Shown here piece after piece: positions 5,296-6,726 of a DNA stretch of 6,726 nt (the first letter of the stretch is position 1; each line of letters starts with the position of its first letter). The notes under the pieces are model-generated. The model was given only the letters and a program-made list of their open reading frames with translations, searched no databases and was not told the DNA's origin. A program made the position numbers and the translations under genes. The stretch spans positions 1 through 6,726 of the forward strand of contig CAIYOB010000055.1 in NCBI GenBank assembly GCA_903927685.1, written 5' to 3'. The stretch is from an uncultured Planctomycetaceae bacterium. GTDB lineage: Bacteria; Planctomycetota; Planctomycetia; Pirellulales; Pirellulaceae.

Positions 5296-6342
5296 ATGTC
5301 TGAACTTGAACAGTACGATTACGACTTGCCCCACGAGTTGATCGCCCAGCAGCCGCTGCCCGAACGCAGCGCGGCGCGGCTGCTGGTTGTGCATCGCCGA
5401 ACCCAAACGCTGGAGCATCGGTTCGTGAGGGAGTTGCCTGCCTTTTTGGCGGCCGGCGACGCCCTGGTCCTGAATGATACCCGCGTCATCCCAGCCCGGC
5501 TGGTCGGTTACCGCACGCTGACTCGGGGGTATTGGGAGGGGTTGTACCTGGAATCCGGCGAGCATGGGGTCTGGAAGATCCTGTCCAAGACGCGCGGCAA
5601 GATCCAGCCGGGCGAGACGGTGACGCTGCAGGACCGCCAGCAGCGGGACGTCTGCCGCTTGACGCTGCTGGAACGCCTCGGGCAGGGCGTCTGGGCGGTT
5701 CGTCCGGACAGCGGCGAGGAAACGTTCGCGTTGCTGGACCGGGTCGGCCGCGTCCCGCTGCCGCCGTACATCCGCGACGGGGAGATGGCGGAGGCCGATC
5801 GCCAGACCTACCAGACGGTGTACGCCGACAAGCCGGGCGCGGTGGCCGCACCGACCGCCGGATTGCACTTCACGCCTCCCCTCCTGGAGGAGTTGAGCTC
5901 TGCCGGGATCGAGCTGGCTCGAGTCACGCTGCATGTCGGCCTGGGGACGTTTCGCCCGATTTCCGTGGAGCGGTTGGACGAGCATCCGATGCATGCTGAA
6001 TGGGCCTGCCTGGACTCGGCGACTGCCGGCCGCTTGACCGCGATCCGCGCCGCGGGCGGCCGGATCGCCGCCGTGGGGACCACGGTCGTCCGCACGCTCG
6101 AGACGGCGGCTGCCAACGGCCAATTGCAGGGCTGGCAAGGCGAGACCGATTTGTTCATTCGGCCGCCGTATCGGTTTCGCGCGGTGGACGCCTTGTTGAC
6201 CAATTTCCACTTGCCGAAGAGTACCCTATTGATCCTCGTTCGCACGTTTGGCGGCGATGAATTGATCCGCCGGGCGTACGACGAGGCGGTCCGCGAGGGC
6301 TATCGGTTCTACAGCTACGGGGACGCGATGCTGATCCTGTGA
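5296..6342 (+). CDS. queA: S-adenosylmethionine:tRNA ribosyltransferase-isomerase (QueA)
   Basis: QueA moves and isomerises the ribosyl group of S-adenosylmethionine onto 7-aminomethyl-7-deazaguanine in the tRNA wobble position. The product is epoxyqueuosine, the penultimate step of queuosine synthesis for GUN tRNAs, in the cytoplasm. The 348-residue product has the usual family length and signatures: N-terminal YDYDLPHELIAQQPLPERSA (7-26), LNDTRVIPARL (59-69), APTAGLHFT (185-193), HVGLGTFRPI (213-222), MHAEW (232-236), TNFHLPKSTL (302-311) and the C-terminal FYSYGDAMLIL. All family blocks are present, so the enzyme should be active. The ATG at 5296 is chosen because the conserved N-terminus begins right after it. 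The frame is open upstream to a TTG at 5035, but those 87 codons do not fit the family. No Shine-Dalgarno is visible. No other queuosine gene is in the window. Confidence 0.97.
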   Translation: MSELEQYDYDLPHELIAQQPLPERSAARLLVVHRRTQTLEHRFVRELPAFLAAGDALVLNDTRVIPARLVGYRTLTRGYWEGLYLESGEHGVWKILSKTRGKIQPGETVTLQDRQQRDVCRLTLLERLGQGVWAVRPDSGEETFALLDRVGRVPLPPYIRDGEMAEADRQTYQTVYADKPGAVAAPTAGLHFTPPLLEELSSAGIELARVTLHVGLGTFRPISVERLDEHPMHAEWACLDSATAGRLTAIRAAGGRIAAVGTTVVRTLETAAANGQLQGWQGETDLFIRPPYRFRAVDALLTNFHLPKSTLLILVRTFGGDELIRRAYDEAVREGYRFYSYGDAMLIL

Positions 6343-6382
6343 CGTTCCGCGCTGCCGCCCGGGAATAAAACGCTGGCCATGT

Positions 6383-6409
6383 GGATCATTACTGTTGAGG
6401 GAATGATCC
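6383..6409 (+). promoter_or_regulatory. 8-bp hairpin directly upstream of a ribosome binding site
   Basis: GGATCATT (6383-6390) and AATGATCC (6402-6409) are exact inverted repeats around an 11-base loop. The hairpin ends two bases before the strong Shine-Dalgarno GGGGAGG (6412-6418) of the next ORF and 41 bases after the queA stop. It could be an operator, an RNA element modulating translation, or a processing site. There is no T-run, so an intrinsic terminator for queA is unlikely. Confidence 0.4.
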
Positions 6410-6426
6410 CTGGGGAGGATGCGACG

Positions 6427-6669
6427 ATGATGCGGCACTGGGTGGCGGCGATGTGTGCTTGTCTTGTGGCCGTGCTGGGGTGCGGCGCGGACGAGGCCGC
6501 CACCTTGTCGTCCACCTCGTCCCAGACGGTCCACCCGGGCCCGTGTCGGGGGGCACGTCTGAGTCCGAGCTCCGCAGCAGCACCCGCTGCCCTGCTTGTC
6601 CCCGCCCCGGCCGGCACCACGGCGGCAGCCGCTGGTCCCGCCTCGGACGGAACGGGTGCCCGTCTGTGA
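6427..6669 (+). CDS. Putative small lipoprotein, reading frame possibly disrupted
   Basis: The ATG at 6427 follows GGGGAGG (6412-6418) by eight bases, the best ribosome binding site on the plus strand. The first 19 residues form a lipoprotein signal: basic MMRHW, a hydrophobic stretch, and VLGC with Cys19 as the likely lipidated residue, which would anchor the protein to a membrane. After about residue 38 the product becomes Ala/Pro/Ser-rich low complexity and stops at 6669 (80 residues). In another plus frame the DNA is open from 6563 to the window edge and ends with a more protein-like TERVPVCDQLPPTCCPCCAP, so the true gene may change frame between about 6545 and 6650 and run on. A start further upstream at 6379 is less likely because it precedes the ribosome binding site. 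No family recognised. Confidence 0.5.
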   Translation: MMRHWVAAMCACLVAVLGCGADEAATLSSTSSQTVHPGPCRGARLSPSSAAAPAALLVPAPAGTTAAAAGPASDGTGARL

Positions 6670-6726
6670 CCAGCTCCCGCCGACGTGCTGCCCGTGCTGC
6701 GCGCCGACGACCGAGGTCGTCCCGGC

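Noticed and set aside
5287..6210. 307-codon minus-strand ORF antisense to queA
   Set aside because: queA is certain on the other strand and this frame is an Arg/Gln-rich shadow.

Overview
The window looks like a chromosomal segment of a GC-rich, Gram-negative-type bacterium. Several traits fit a member of the Planctomycetota: loose gene packing with 260-360 base spacers, only some genes carrying a Shine-Dalgarno sequence, an AddA/RecB-like helicase beside an orphan protein, and a secreted bacterial transglutaminase of the 'elicitor' type. The taxonomic call is an inference from style, not from a marker gene.

Layout. Bases 1-2414 (minus strand) hold most of a large UvrD/RecB/AddA superfamily helicase; its C-terminus lies beyond the left edge. 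Its GTG start overlaps the stop codon of a 29-codon small ORF (2411-2500, minus), which has its own ribosome binding site and looks translationally coupled to the helicase. A gene-free stretch follows, with a plausible sigma-70-type promoter, leading rightward into an unrecognised 222-residue protein (2816-3484, plus). Its 3' end faces the next gene, and the convergent gap (3485-3745) holds three GC-rich hairpins.

Bases 3746-4936 (minus) encode an exported transglutaminase-like protein with a Cys-His active-site signature. It diverges from queA (5296-6342, plus), the tRNA queuosine biosynthesis enzyme, across a 359-base gap. That gap carries a twin palindrome array (two copies of TGACGCGTCGG around a third palindrome) and a separate 14-base palindrome. 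After queA comes a small candidate lipoprotein ORF (6427-6669, plus) with a strong ribosome binding site and a hairpin just upstream. Coding signal near the right edge appears to move to another frame.

No shared pathway is evident. The helicase belongs to DNA double-strand break repair, QueA to tRNA modification, and the transglutaminase to the cell envelope or outside the cell. I found no tRNA, rRNA, CRISPR array, transposase or phage gene. The most unusual items are the coupled small ORF before the helicase, the twin palindromes before queA, and the transglutaminase itself. Nothing here is clear evidence of a new multi-gene system.
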